Part shown: in pieces, positions 1 to 8,338 of the stretch
Numbering within the stretch: the stretch's first letter is position 1
Layout: every line of letters starts with the position of its first letter
Assembly (NCBI GenBank): GCA_020161015.1
Contig: JAIUOT010000018.1
Location: forward strand, 1-41,296
Length of the DNA: 41,296 nt
Source of the DNA: Actinomycetota bacterium
Lineage (GTDB): Bacteria > Actinomycetota > Actinomycetes > Propionibacteriales > Propionibacteriaceae
Direction: 5' to 3'
Notes under the pieces: generated by a model
Database searches by the model: none
Told to the model about the DNA's origin: nothing
Seen by the model: only the letters and a program-made list of their open reading frames with translations
Translations under genes and position numbers: made by a program

Positions 1-1
1 C

Positions 2-1363
2 AAGTCGGGCGCGTCCGAGCTGGATGCGAGCCATCTTTCGCACGCGTGGGTCATCGAGGGCGACTTCCTGCTTCCGGATGGAGACGGCCTGCTGACCGCG
101 GGTGCCGTCCAGGTGGAGGCCGACGTCGTGATCGGTAACCCGCCCTACATCCGGTTTGATGACCTGGGGGACGCGATCGCCACTGAGTACCGGCGCCGCT
201 GGTCAACGATGGCCGGCCGCGGAGACATCTATGTGGGCTTCTTCGAGCGCGGCCTGGCGATGCTGAAGCCGGGCGGCAAGCTCGGCTTCATCTGCGCCGA
301 CCGCTGGATGCGGAATGCCTATGGTGCCAAGCTTCGTGCGCACGTCACCGAGCGCTACGCAGTGGAGTCGATCTGGCAGATGCACGACGTCGACGCCTTC
401 GAAGCCGAGGTCAGCGCCTATCCGGCCATCACCGTGTTGGCCAATCGGCCACAGGGTGAGGTGTCGGTCATCGATGCCACGGCCGAGTTCGGGTCCGGCT
501 CTGCGCGGAAGGCAGTCGCGTTCGTTGCGTCCGACAGGCAGGAGGTGGCGGGGGACGGGTTCAAGGCTGCCCGACTCCCGAGCTGGTTCGAGGGGTCCGA
601 TCTGTGGCCGGCCGGCGGACCGGAGGAGATCCGTCTTCTGGAGGATCTGAACGAGCGCTTTCCGGTTCTTGAACAGACCGGCGGGGATACTCGGATTGGC
701 ATCGGTGTCGCGACCGGTGCCGACAAGGCCTACTTGGTAGACCCGGCCGCGACCGACGTCGAGCCCGACCGGCTCACGCCCATCGTGATGGCCGACGACA
801 TCCGCTCGGGCCGACTCACCCCTCCCCGGAAGGTGCTCATCAATCCGTGGGACGGCGAGGGCCGGCTGGTCGACGTCAAGGCGTTCCCCCGAATGGCGAA
901 GGCCCTTGCCGAGCACCCGAGCGTGGTGACCCGATTCGTCGCCAGGAAGAACCCCGACGATTGGCATCGCACCATCGACAAGGTCTATCCCGGACTGGCC
1001 GAGCGCCCGAAGCTGCTGCTGCAGGACATGAAAGCCCAGATCACTCCGGTATACGAGCCGGGCGGTCTCTACCCGCACCACAACCTGTACTACATCACCT
1101 CGACCGGTTGGGATCTCGAGGTGCTCGGTGGTCTCCTGCTCTCGCGGATCGCAGAGGCCTTCATCTCGGCCTACGGCGTCAAGATGCGCGGCGGGACGCT
1201 GCGATTCCAGGCGCAGTACCTGCGAAAGATCCGTGTCCCGGCTCCGGAGACCATTCCGACCGAGTTGGCCGACCGTCTGCGTGAAGCCTTCCGCGCCTAT
1301 GACAGGGACGAGGCCACCAGGGCGGCCGAGGCAGCCTACGGCCTTCCTGAAGGCAACCTGTAG
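2..1363 (+). CDS. Adenine-specific DNA methyltransferase of an XhoI/PaeR7I-type system, 5'-truncated
   Basis: The reading frame is open to the left edge, so the N-terminus lies outside the window; the GTG at 113 is internal. About 454 residues are visible. The NPPY motif (motif IV of N6-adenine methyltransferases) follows a GDFL stretch and lies about 38 residues after the window edge. After it come IYVGFFERGLAML, KPGGKLGFI and a variable C-terminal target-recognition part, the layout of Eco57I-like class I N6-adenine enzymes. It should methylate the adenine of the site cut by the next gene, protecting host DNA. The restriction gene starts 44 bp downstream on the same strand. XhoI/PaeR7I methyltransferases are a little over 500 residues, which fits a truncated gene. 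The family is clear; the site specificity (CTCGAG) is inferred only from the neighbour. Confidence 0.85.
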   Translation, partial: KSGASELDASHLSHAWVIEGDFLLPDGDGLLTAGAVQVEADVVIGNPPYIRFDDLGDAIATEYRRRWSTMAGRGDIYVGFFERGLAMLKPGGKLGFICADRWMRNAYGAKLRAHVTERYAVESIWQMHDVDAFEAEVSAYPAITVLANRPQGEVSVIDATAEFGSGSARKAVAFVASDRQEVAGDGFKAARLPSWFEGSDLWPAGGPEEIRLLEDLNERFPVLEQTGGDTRIGIGVATGADKAYLVDPAATDVEPDRLTPIVMADDIRSGRLTPPRKVLINPWDGEGRLVDVKAFPRMAKALAEHPSVVTRFVARKNPDDWHRTIDKVYPGLAERPKLLLQDMKAQITPVYEPGGLYPHHNLYYITSTGWDLEVLGGLLLSRIAEAFISAYGVKMRGGTLRFQAQYLRKIRVPAPETIPTELADRLREAFRAYDRDEATRAAEAAYGLPEGNL

Positions 1364-1407
1364 CGCGTTCGGTCTCAGGCCGGGCGCGGTTTCGATAGGT
1401 TCAGAGC

Positions 1408-2145
1408 ATGCCTGCTGAGTTCATCTGGAAGACGCCCATCGAACTCTTCTGGCAGGTGCGTAACGCCCAGACGCAGAAGCAGATCGAGGCCGGTGTCATC
1501 GATGCCGGCACCCGGGGGTCGGTCACTGGCGGCAAGCACATGGACGGACTCACCGCCGCCGTGGCGAACCTGTTCCGGTCCGACCCTGAGATCGTCTTCC
1601 AGATCCACCACGGCGGCCGGCTCAGCCTTCCCGGCTACTACCGCCGCACCAAGGACTGGGATCTTGTTGTGCTCCACCGCGGCGTCCTGGTCGCAGCGAT
1701 CGAGCTGAAGTCACAGGTAGGCAGCTTCGGCAACAACTTCAACAACCGAACCGAGGAAGCCATCGGCAACGCCGCCGATGTCTGGCGCGCCTACGAGGAG
1801 GGCTTCTTCGGCCATATCCGACCCTGGCTGGGCTTCATCATGGTGCTCGAGAGGGCGAAGGGGTCGACCACTCCGCTCGGCGACTCAGGTGCGCTGTTCG
1901 CCACCGACCCGATCTTCCACAACACCGGCTACCTCGACCGCTATCGCATCCTGATGCAGCGGCTCGTTCGCGAGAAGCAGTATGACGCCGCCGTGGTCGT
2001 CGCGACGGCCAAGGGCGAGGAGACGATCGACGAGCCAGTCTTCGACTTGTCCTTCGCCAACTTTGAGGCTGCCATCGCCGCTCGGATCGCCTACATCAAG
2101 GCTCTACCGGACGACGCGTTTCCAGCCGACACGCTTCCAGTGTGA
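1408..2145 (+). CDS. Type II restriction endonuclease, XhoI/PaeR7I family
   Basis: A 245-residue protein, almost exactly the length of PaeR7I. It carries the family's conserved blocks as I remember them: SVTGGKHMDG near residue 38, a PD-(D/E)XK core made of the Asp in KDWDLVVLH (about residue 82) and the Glu and Lys in AIELKSQ (about residues 98-100), and then GNNFNNRTEEAIGNA. Family members cut CTCGAG. The protein would act in the cytoplasm on unmodified DNA, with the upstream adenine methyltransferase protecting the host. The start is the ATG at 1408; the ribosome binding site is weak. CTCGAG occurs inside both genes of the pair (for example at 1115 in the methyltransferase), so the carrier must be methylated. 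Family assignment is strong; specificity follows from the family and is untested. Confidence 0.9.
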   Translation: MPAEFIWKTPIELFWQVRNAQTQKQIEAGVIDAGTRGSVTGGKHMDGLTAAVANLFRSDPEIVFQIHHGGRLSLPGYYRRTKDWDLVVLHRGVLVAAIELKSQVGSFGNNFNNRTEEAIGNAADVWRAYEEGFFGHIRPWLGFIMVLERAKGSTTPLGDSGALFATDPIFHNTGYLDRYRILMQRLVREKQYDAAVVVATAKGEETIDEPVFDLSFANFEAAIAARIAYIKALPDDAFPADTLPV

Positions 2146-2197
2146 GAGTTCGCGGTGCGCCTCGCTCTTGCATGTCCTGAAGACCTCACTATCGGTC

Positions 2198-2791
2198 CTA
2201 TGGGGTGGCCTGTGGCGGGAGATTCAGGTCGAGGAGGTTCCACACGATGAGCGCCGCCAGGATCAGATAGCCGACGAGGTAGAAGACCCGTAGCTTCTGA
2301 CTGGAGTGGGTTTCGTGATCCTTCCTCCAGGCGGACTTCTTGCTTGCGGTGTAGATCTGGTGAGAGAGCATTTCACCTGGGTCGAGGCCAAGTCGAGGTC
2401 CGAGCTTGGTCTCAAGCGCGTTGGCCGCCAGCCCGGCGCCGCCGAGCATCGGGTGGTACCACTTGTAGTCGCTCATGAAGAAGGCGGTCCAAATGGCCGC
2501 CCCGAGCAGGCCGAGGAACGCCGAGTAGCCGAACTTGAACGTGCCGACGGCGATGAACTTGTTGGCCACCGAGGTTCCGACCGCGAAGCCCACGATTGCT
2601 GTAAGCGCAGTGAGTGCCAGGCTCCGGATTCTCCACTCCAGATCATTGAAGTGCTTCTGCACGCCCACGACGACTTCCCACTGCTTCGCGAGCCCAGCGA
2701 GTTCGCTCGATGACTGCGAGTCGTTCGCGGTGAGTTCCTCGATCGGTTCGGGGGCAGGCCCTCGGAAGAGTTCGAGGATGCGTTCAAACAC
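2198..2791 (-). CDS. Membrane protein paired with a HAD hydrolase, function unknown
   Basis: A 197-residue protein with a charged N-terminal stretch (about residues 1-55, likely helical), two close hydrophobic segments (about 56-78 and 85-107), a soluble loop with YKWYHPMLGG, and a third hydrophobic segment near the C-terminus (about 168-187). The start is GTG at 2791, inside the last codons of the HAD gene (8-nt overlap), so the two are translationally coupled. I do not recognise a named family. The layout, a soluble helical part followed by paired membrane helices, resembles membrane effectors found with many bacterial defence genes, and it sits beside a restriction-modification system in an integrative element. 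A defence role is inference only. It converges on the restriction gene with 52 bp between them. Confidence 0.7.
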   Translation of the reverse strand: MFERILELFRGPAPEPIEELTANDSQSSSELAGLAKQWEVVVGVQKHFNDLEWRIRSLALTALTAIVGFAVGTSVANKFIAVGTFKFGYSAFLGLLGAAIWTAFFMSDYKWYHPMLGGAGLAANALETKLGPRLGLDPGEMLSHQIYTASKKSAWRKDHETHSSQKLRVFYLVGYLILAALIVWNLLDLNLPPQATP

Positions 2792-3644
2792 CGCACACCC
2801 CTAGAAGATCCGAGTACTCCGCCAACACGTACGTCGGGTGGGGAGCATTCGCAGCGCCGAGCACGCGCTCTCGTTCTACGTCGGCATCAGACCAGTGCGT
2901 CACGCGACGCAGCAACTCGTACTCCGGCTTGGCTACCGCAACGCCGTAGGCCGCGTGAGCGGAAGGGACGCCAACGCCGTTGGCCATCCCGATGTCCTTG
3001 ATCAAGGAGTCGCCTACGAAGAGGGCGTCCGAGGGAGCGATGTCGCAATCGTCCAGGATGCTCGTGAGGATGGTCGGGTCTGGCTTGAGGTAGCCGGGCG
3101 GCGTCGTCCGATGCTCGGTGTCCTTGAGGCCGTAGGAACTGGGTTCGTTCGTGCGAAGCTCGTCTCGGGACATGCCCTCTGGGAAGCCCTGATCCGGCGC
3201 CGAGAACAGGACGTTAATGAGCCCGTCCAGGCCGGTCTTGCGAATGCGCCACTCGGTCCAGTACGCGTTCGACTCGGTGAAGGCGACCACCCTCACGCCG
3301 GCGCTACTCAGCCGCCTGAGCGTGTCGAAAACGCCATCGTAGAGGCGCGTCTCAGCGCGTCGCACCCGCGCCCGGACGGCCAGAGCTTCTGCAAAGACCT
3401 CGCTCGGACGCCGTGGCCACGCCCGCTCCACCAGGCAGGGCATCTCGTCCAGAACGAACGTGTACTCGGTTGTGCCGACCCTTTGGTGGACCATGCGCAT
3501 CTCGGGCTCCAGGTCTTCCGCCGGCAGGCCGGTGAGATCTTCGAGCTTTGTGAGCATCGCCGAGAACGAGGCATACCAGACGTGGAACCAATCCCAGAGA
3601 GTGTTGTCCAAGTCCGTCACGATCAGCTTCGTCGCCACATTCAC
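2784..3644 (-). CDS. HAD-superfamily hydrolase
   Basis: A 286-residue protein with all four HAD motifs: DLDNT at residues 11-15 (nucleophile Asp11, acid/base Asp13), the motif II Ser/Thr in AFTES, the motif III Lys in YLKPDP, and the motif IV acids in GDSLIKDIGMA. The insert between motifs I and II is a helical cap of roughly 100 residues, as in C1-cap phosphatases. It should be a cytoplasmic Mg-dependent phosphatase; the substrate is unknown. ATG 3644 has a good GGGAGG binding site just upstream. Its last codons overlap the start of the membrane-protein gene, so the pair is one operon. HAD proteins of this kind do metabolic repair, nucleotide dephosphorylation or signalling; the mobile context favours a joint function with the membrane protein, but this is not shown. 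Confidence 0.8.
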   Translation of the reverse strand: MNVATKLIVTDLDNTLWDWFHVWYASFSAMLTKLEDLTGLPAEDLEPEMRMVHQRVGTTEYTFVLDEMPCLVERAWPRRPSEVFAEALAVRARVRRAETRLYDGVFDTLRRLSSAGVRVVAFTESNAYWTEWRIRKTGLDGLINVLFSAPDQGFPEGMSRDELRTNEPSSYGLKDTEHRTTPPGYLKPDPTILTSILDDCDIAPSDALFVGDSLIKDIGMANGVGVPSAHAAYGVAVAKPEYELLRRVTHWSDADVERERVLGAANAPHPTYVLAEYSDLLGVCGV

Positions 3645-3802
3645 CTCCCTGAGATCCGATCGTCAGCATAGGGGAGCCCACCCACACGATCGCCGCTTCG
3701 ATCCAACACACCCGCTACACACTTGGTTCGGGGCGTTGTCCGCAATCCTGCGAGCCCTGTGGATAACCCTCTGTCCGGCTTCCACACGCCAGAATTCCGG
3801 AC
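3645..3802. other. Intergenic region between HAD operon and antitoxin
   Basis: A divergent promoter region of 158 bp. It holds the inverted pair GTCCGG (3773-3778) and CCGGAC (3797-3802), the second arm touching the antitoxin start codon, which could be an autoregulatory operator. It also holds one TTATCCACA-type sequence (reverse strand, 3758-3766). No clear -35/-10 pair was found. Confidence 0.3.
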
Positions 3803-4078
3803 GTGACCAGACTGTCGCTGGCTGAGGCCCAGGCGAACCTGTCGAAGCTCGTGGAGTCGGCGGTGACCACCCACGAGCGATTCGAGTTGACCCGCAACGG
3901 TGAGCGGGCCGCGGTGCTGCTCGGCGCCGATGACTACGGCTCCCTGCTGGAGACTCTCGACATCCTGAGCAACCCCGACGAGGTCGAGGCGATCCGGACC
4001 GGCCTCGCTGACGTGGAGCGCCGACAGCTCAGTTCGGCAGACGAGGTTCGCGCGGCGCTCACCACTGACGGAGCGTAG
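3803..4078 (+). CDS. Phd/YefM-family antitoxin, no toxin gene beside it
   Basis: A 91-residue protein. Its N-terminus (LSLAEAQANLSKLVESA, then RFELTRNGERAAVLLGADDYGSLLETLDIL) is the classic Phd/YefM fold that binds operator DNA and dimerises. The acidic C-terminus (about residues 55-91) is where such antitoxins wrap their toxin. The start is GTG 3803; no earlier in-frame start fits the family. In the usual arrangement a RelE- or Doc-type toxin follows immediately, but downstream there are about 290 bp without a convincing gene before the relaxase. It is therefore an orphan, a remnant of a broken module, or it works with a toxin elsewhere. A perfect inverted pair directly upstream could be its operator. 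Confidence 0.85.
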   Translation: MTRLSLAEAQANLSKLVESAVTTHERFELTRNGERAAVLLGADDYGSLLETLDILSNPDEVEAIRTGLADVERRQLSSADEVRAALTTDGA

Positions 4079-4165
4079 TCGACCGGCCCCGCGCGGACCG
4101 TCTGCATTGCGCCTCCCTTCCCGGGAGCCCACGGTCGCCTCTCCCGAGCGGCCTTCTCGTGATTC

Positions 4166-4191
4166 GTCGTTCCGGAGATGTCCGGAACGAC
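4166..4191. repeat. Perfect inverted repeat, 11-bp arms with 4-base loop
   Basis: Arms GTCGTTCCGGA and TCCGGAACGAC around the loop GATG. It lies 87 bp after the antitoxin stop and about 180 bp before the relaxase start. There is no T-run after it, so it is a poor classical terminator. It may be a terminator, a regulator site or part of oriT. Confidence 0.6.
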
Positions 4192-4319
4192 CCACTTCTG
4201 AGGCTTAAGGCGGTAGAGGCGCGGAACTCTCCGCCCGGGACGTCACGATCGCGGACTTCTCTGGCCAGGGGTGGAAGGTCCTGCGAACTCCTGGGTCCTC
4301 GAGCGTCCCGATCGACCTG

Positions 4320-4342
4320 CCCGTGGGCTTAGGGACGGTGAG
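4320..4342 (+). other. Candidate nic/oriT motif of element 1
   Basis: The 15 bases CCCGTGGGCTTAGGG (4320-4334) match the block upstream of relaxase 2 (40362-40376, minus strand) at 13 of 15 positions. In both places GTGAG follows after 3 or 4 bases. The block ends 36 bp before the TTG start of the relaxase and lies in the same orientation relative to it as the copy in element 2. A nic function is inference from conservation and position. Confidence 0.35.
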
Positions 4343-4370
4343 CGGCCTTCCGCCGGAGAGGAGGTGTGCG

Positions 4371-7300
4371 TTGACGATCAGCCTGAAGAAGGTGACCGCC
4401 GGGTCGGGGTACACCTACCTGACCCAGCAGGTTGCCGCGCAGGACGGGCAGGTGCGCACCGGCCTGGCCGCCTACTACGAGGAGAAGGGCGAGGCGCCGG
4501 GCGTCTGGATGGGCACCGGCATGGACGGATTCGACGGCCTCAACGCCGGCGACCCGGTCAACGAGGCCCAGATGCTGGCCCTCTTCGGCAACGGACTGCA
4601 TCCGCTCGCCGATCAGATCCGGCAGGACGCTTTCGCCGCCGGCCTGAGCGAGCGCCAGGCCGAGAAGGCCTGTCGGCTCGGACGTCCCTTTGCTGTCCGC
4701 GACACCCGTCCGCCGGAGTTCAAGCAGGAACTCAAGCGCCGCTACGCCGCCGCCAACGTCGCAGCCGGACGCCGTCCCAACGCCCGGCTCGACCCGGGCG
4801 TGCTCGCGCAGATCCGCACGGAGGTCGCCACCGAGTTCTTCACCAAGGAGTTCGGCCGGGCGCCGGAGTCTCCGCGCGAGCTCCACCGCGAGGTCGCAAT
4901 CTGGTCGCGTCCGACCGCCACAACGATCTCCGGCGTCGACCTCACCGTGTCGCCAACCAAGTCGTTCTCCACCGCCTGGGCGCTCGCGCCGCTCGCCACC
5001 AGCCGACAGCTCGAGGAGCTGCACCACCGAGCCGTCGCCCGGATGATCACCTACCTGGAGACTCAGGCGTTCAGCCGGGTCGGGCCCGGCGGCGTCCGCA
5101 ACATCGAGGCCCGCGGCCTGGTCGTCGCCGCCTTCGACCACCGCAGCAGCCGCGCCGGCGACCCCGATCTGCACACGCACCTCGTCATCGCCAACAAGGT
5201 GCAGAGCACCGACGGACGCTGGTACGCCCTCAACACCAACCTGATCTACAAGGCGAAGGTCGCCGCGTCCGAGCTGTACACCACCACTCTGGAGGCCGGC
5301 CTCGCCGAGACCTTCGGCATCCAGTTCGTCGAGCGCACCACCGGACGCGGCAAACGTCCCGTCCGCGAGATCGACGGCATCGATCCGGCACTGAACAAGC
5401 GCTGGTCGACCCGCCGCGGCCGGATCGAACACCGGCGGGACGAACTCGCCTCCACGTTCCTCGCTGATCACGGCCGTCCGCCCACCGAGGTCGAGATGAT
5501 CGCCCTCGCCCAGCGCGCCAACCTCGAGACCCGCGACGCCAAGCCCGAACCTCGCTCGCTCGCCGAGCAGCGGGCCACCTGGCGCGCCGAGGCCGAAAGC
5601 GTGCTCGGCGTCGGGGGAGTGGATCGCATGCTCGCTGCCGCCTTCGGTCGCGAACCCGTCCACGCCGAGACACCGACCATCGACTGGCTCATCGACACCT
5701 CCGCCCGCGTCATCGGCACCGTCGAACAGGAACGCTCGACCTGGCAGGGCTGGCACGTCCGCGCTGAGGCGCTGCGGCAGGCACGAGCAGCCGGCGTCTC
5801 CACCGAACTGCTCGACCGGGTCGTCGACACCCTCGTCGACCTCGCCCTGCAGACCCGATCGCTACGGCTCACCAAGGATGACCCGATCGAGGAACCCGAC
5901 GCGCTGCGCCGCAGCGACGGCCAGAGCGTCTACACCATCCCCGGCATGGACTGGTACACCTCCAGCCGCATCCTCGACGCCGAAGACCGCATCGTCGCCC
6001 ACGCCGCACGCACGGACGGTCGCGTCGTCTCCCGCGAGATCGTCGACCTCGCCCTGCTGGAAGCGCTCGCGAACGGCACCCAGCTCACTTCCGGCCAGCG
6101 GGACCTGGTCGACGCGATGGCCCGGTCGGGACGCCGCGTGCAGCTCGCCATCGCGCCGGCCGGCACCGGCAAGACCACGGCCATGCGGACGCTCGGCGCA
6201 GCCTGGACCGAATCCGGAGGCGCCGTCACCGGCCTGGCTCCGTCCGCGGCCGCAGCGAAGGCCCTTGCCGACCAGCTCGACGTGCCCTGCGACACGCTCG
6301 CCAAGCTCACCTGGAGCCTCGACCACCCAGACCAGCCCCAGCCCGCGTGGATGGCGGCCATCGGGCCCGACAGCCTCGTGATCATCGACGAGGCCGGTAT
6401 GGCCGACACCCTCAGCCTCGACCGTGCGATCGACCACATCGTCGGTCGCGGCGGCAGTGTCAGACTTATCGGTGACGACCGGCAGCTGTCCGCGATCGGC
6501 GCGGGCGGTGTCCTGGCCGACATCGAGGCCGCTATCGGTGCCTGCCGGCTCACCGAGGTGCTTCGCTTCGACGACCAGGCCGAAGCCGAGGCGTCCCTCG
6601 CGCTGCGGGATGGACGTGCCGAGGCGCTGGGCTACTACCTCGACCACGACCGGATCCACGTCGGCGACGTCGCGACCATGGCGCACGCCGTGTTGGACGC
6701 CTGGACGCAGGACCACCAGAACGGCCTGGACGCGCTGATGCTAGCCCCGACAAGGGACCTCGTCACCGAGCTGAACCGGCTCGCGCAGCGCCGCCACCTC
6801 GAAGGCCGCGCCATGCTCGGCCGCGGCGCAGGACTGGCTGATGGCACCATCGCGGTCGCGGGTGACCTGGTGATCACGCGTGCCAACGCCCGCCAGTTGC
6901 CGGTCGGCAGCCGCGACTGGGTGAAAAACGGCGACCGCTGGCGCGTGGCGAGCGTCTTCCCGGACGCCAGCATGCGCGTCCAGAGCCTGCGGACGAAGCA
7001 CACCGTGCACCTGCCCGCCGACTACGTCCGGGAGTGCGTCGACCTCGGCTACGCCACCACGATCCACGGCGCGCAGGGACTCACCGCCGACACCATGCAC
7101 GGCCTGGCGACCGGCGAGGAATCCCGTCAAGAGCTGTACACGATGCTGACCCGCGGACGGCGGGCGAACCACCTCTACCTCGAGGTCGTCGGCGACGGCG
7201 ACCCGCACGGGCTCGCGCACACCGATTCGGTCAACCTGCTCACTGCCGTCGAGCGGCTGGAGCGGGCGCTCACCCACGACGACGCGCCCGTGTCGGCCAG

Positions 7301-8312
7301 CACCCAGCTGCGGGAGCAGGACGACCCGACGAAGCTCCTCGCGCCGGCCGTGGCTCGCTACACGGACGCGCTCGGCGTGGCCGCCGAACAGGTGCTCGGG
7401 CGAGAGGTCGGCCAGCGGCTCGACCAGGCAGCCGGCAACCTCGTCCTCTGGCTCACCGAATGCCCGGCCTGGGAAACCCTCCGCGCCGACCTGCTGGGTC
7501 TCGCCGCGGACGGCCACGACCCGGTCGCCCTGTTGCGCAGGATCACCAGACTTGGCGAACTGAACACGGCCCGCGATGCCGCGGCCGTGCTCGATCATCG
7601 ACTGCACTTGTTGATCCCGGACGAGCGAACCGGACCGCTGCCGTGGCTGCGCGGCATCCCGTCGAAGGTGGCCGAGGACGCGACGTGGGGACCATATCTC
7701 CGGGCCCGCGCCGAGCGCGTCGAGGTGCTCACGGAAGCGGTCCGCAGGGCGACCATCGCCGGGGACGTCCCCCTGACCTGGCTACGCAATTCAGCCGGTC
7801 GTCCACACCTCCATCGGGACGACGAGGTACTTGTGGATATCTCCGTTTGGCGGGCAGCGATGGACGTTGCCAGCAGCGATCGGCGACCCACCGGCGAACC
7901 CGCGATGGCGGATGCCGCCAGGGGCTGGCAGAACGACCTGGACGCGCGCCTGGAAGATCTTGTCGGCATCGAGGCCGGAGTGTGGAGCCGACTCCTCACC
8001 TGGGCCGACCCCGCGATTGCTCGGGACCCGGACCGCCTGGAGATCGCGCAGCGGCTCTATGAGCTCGAGGTCGACGGTGTCCGTGTGGCCCCCGTGGTGA
8101 AGGAGGCACTCGGCGAAGGCCATCTGCCCGCCGACCACGCCGCGTCAGCCCTGTGGTACCGGGTCGTCGGGCTGCTCAACAGCGGCCGATCCTTCTCGCC
8201 GCCGGCACCGCGCTGGGAAACCGTCGAGCCACGCCCGATCCCGCGGCCCGAGTGGGAGCGCGCACCCTGGACCATCAACCCCGACCGAGGCGGCCCGTCC
8301 ATCGGCTTCTGA
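4371..8312 (+). CDS. TraA/TrwC-type MobF relaxase-helicase (element 1)
   Basis: A 1,313-residue protein. The N-terminal TrwC relaxase domain (about residues 1-330) has an early Tyr pair in SGYTYLTQQV, the likely DNA-nicking region, and the metal-binding histidines in GDPDLHTHL near residue 267. A superfamily I helicase follows, with Walker A APAGTGKTT near 597 and Walker B VIIDEAGM, and later helicase motifs including YATTIHGAQGLTADT and TRGRRANH. It should nick at oriT, stay bound to the 5' end and unwind the strand for transfer. I chose TTG 4371 because GGAGAGGAGG lies just upstream; the second relaxase has the same ribosome binding site before its GTG. The excisionase-like gene follows after 26 bp. 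No coupling protein or secretion genes are visible, so transfer would rely on a helper. Confidence 0.92.
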   Translation: MTISLKKVTAGSGYTYLTQQVAAQDGQVRTGLAAYYEEKGEAPGVWMGTGMDGFDGLNAGDPVNEAQMLALFGNGLHPLADQIRQDAFAAGLSERQAEKACRLGRPFAVRDTRPPEFKQELKRRYAAANVAAGRRPNARLDPGVLAQIRTEVATEFFTKEFGRAPESPRELHREVAIWSRPTATTISGVDLTVSPTKSFSTAWALAPLATSRQLEELHHRAVARMITYLETQAFSRVGPGGVRNIEARGLVVAAFDHRSSRAGDPDLHTHLVIANKVQSTDGRWYALNTNLIYKAKVAASELYTTTLEAGLAETFGIQFVERTTGRGKRPVREIDGIDPALNKRWSTRRGRIEHRRDELASTFLADHGRPPTEVEMIALAQRANLETRDAKPEPRSLAEQRATWRAEAESVLGVGGVDRMLAAAFGREPVHAETPTIDWLIDTSARVIGTVEQERSTWQGWHVRAEALRQARAAGVSTELLDRVVDTLVDLALQTRSLRLTKDDPIEEPDALRRSDGQSVYTIPGMDWYTSSRILDAEDRIVAHAARTDGRVVSREIVDLALLEALANGTQLTSGQRDLVDAMARSGRRVQLAIAPAGTGKTTAMRTLGAAWTESGGAVTGLAPSAAAAKALADQLDVPCDTLAKLTWSLDHPDQPQPAWMAAIGPDSLVIIDEAGMADTLSLDRAIDHIVGRGGSVRLIGDDRQLSAIGAGGVLADIEAAIGACRLTEVLRFDDQAEAEASLALRDGRAEALGYYLDHDRIHVGDVATMAHAVLDAWTQDHQNGLDALMLAPTRDLVTELNRLAQRRHLEGRAMLGRGAGLADGTIAVAGDLVITRANARQLPVGSRDWVKNGDRWRVASVFPDASMRVQSLRTKHTVHLPADYVRECVDLGYATTIHGAQGLTADTMHGLATGEESRQELYTMLTRGRRANHLYLEVVGDGDPHGLAHTDSVNLLTAVERLERALTHDDAPVSASTQLREQDDPTKLLAPAVARYTDALGVAAEQVLGREVGQRLDQAAGNLVLWLTECPAWETLRADLLGLAADGHDPVALLRRITRLGELNTARDAAAVLDHRLHLLIPDERTGPLPWLRGIPSKVAEDATWGPYLRARAERVEVLTEAVRRATIAGDVPLTWLRNSAGRPHLHRDDEVLVDISVWRAAMDVASSDRRPTGEPAMADAARGWQNDLDARLEDLVGIEAGVWSRLLTWADPAIARDPDRLEIAQRLYELEVDGVRVAPVVKEALGEGHLPADHAASALWYRVVGLLNSGRSFSPPAPRWETVEPRPIPRPEWERAPWTINPDRGGPSIGF

Positions 8313-8338
8313 ACACCCACCACGAAGAAGGAGACACC

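Larger units (their letters stand above)
4079..4370. other. Non-coding stretch before relaxase 1, possible oriT region
   Basis: No convincing gene in 292 bp. It contains a perfect 11-bp-stem hairpin (4166-4191) and, close to the relaxase, a motif shared with the region upstream of the second relaxase (4320-4342). Its position upstream of a relaxase gene is where an origin of transfer is usually found. The extended reading frame from 4323 is probably not translated, because a strong ribosome binding site precedes the TTG at 4371. Confidence 0.35.

Noticed and set aside
3758-3766. A perfect TTATCCACA (DnaA-box-like) sequence on the minus strand
   Set aside because: It is single, with no cluster, AT-rich region or dnaA/rep gene nearby, so no replication origin is supported.
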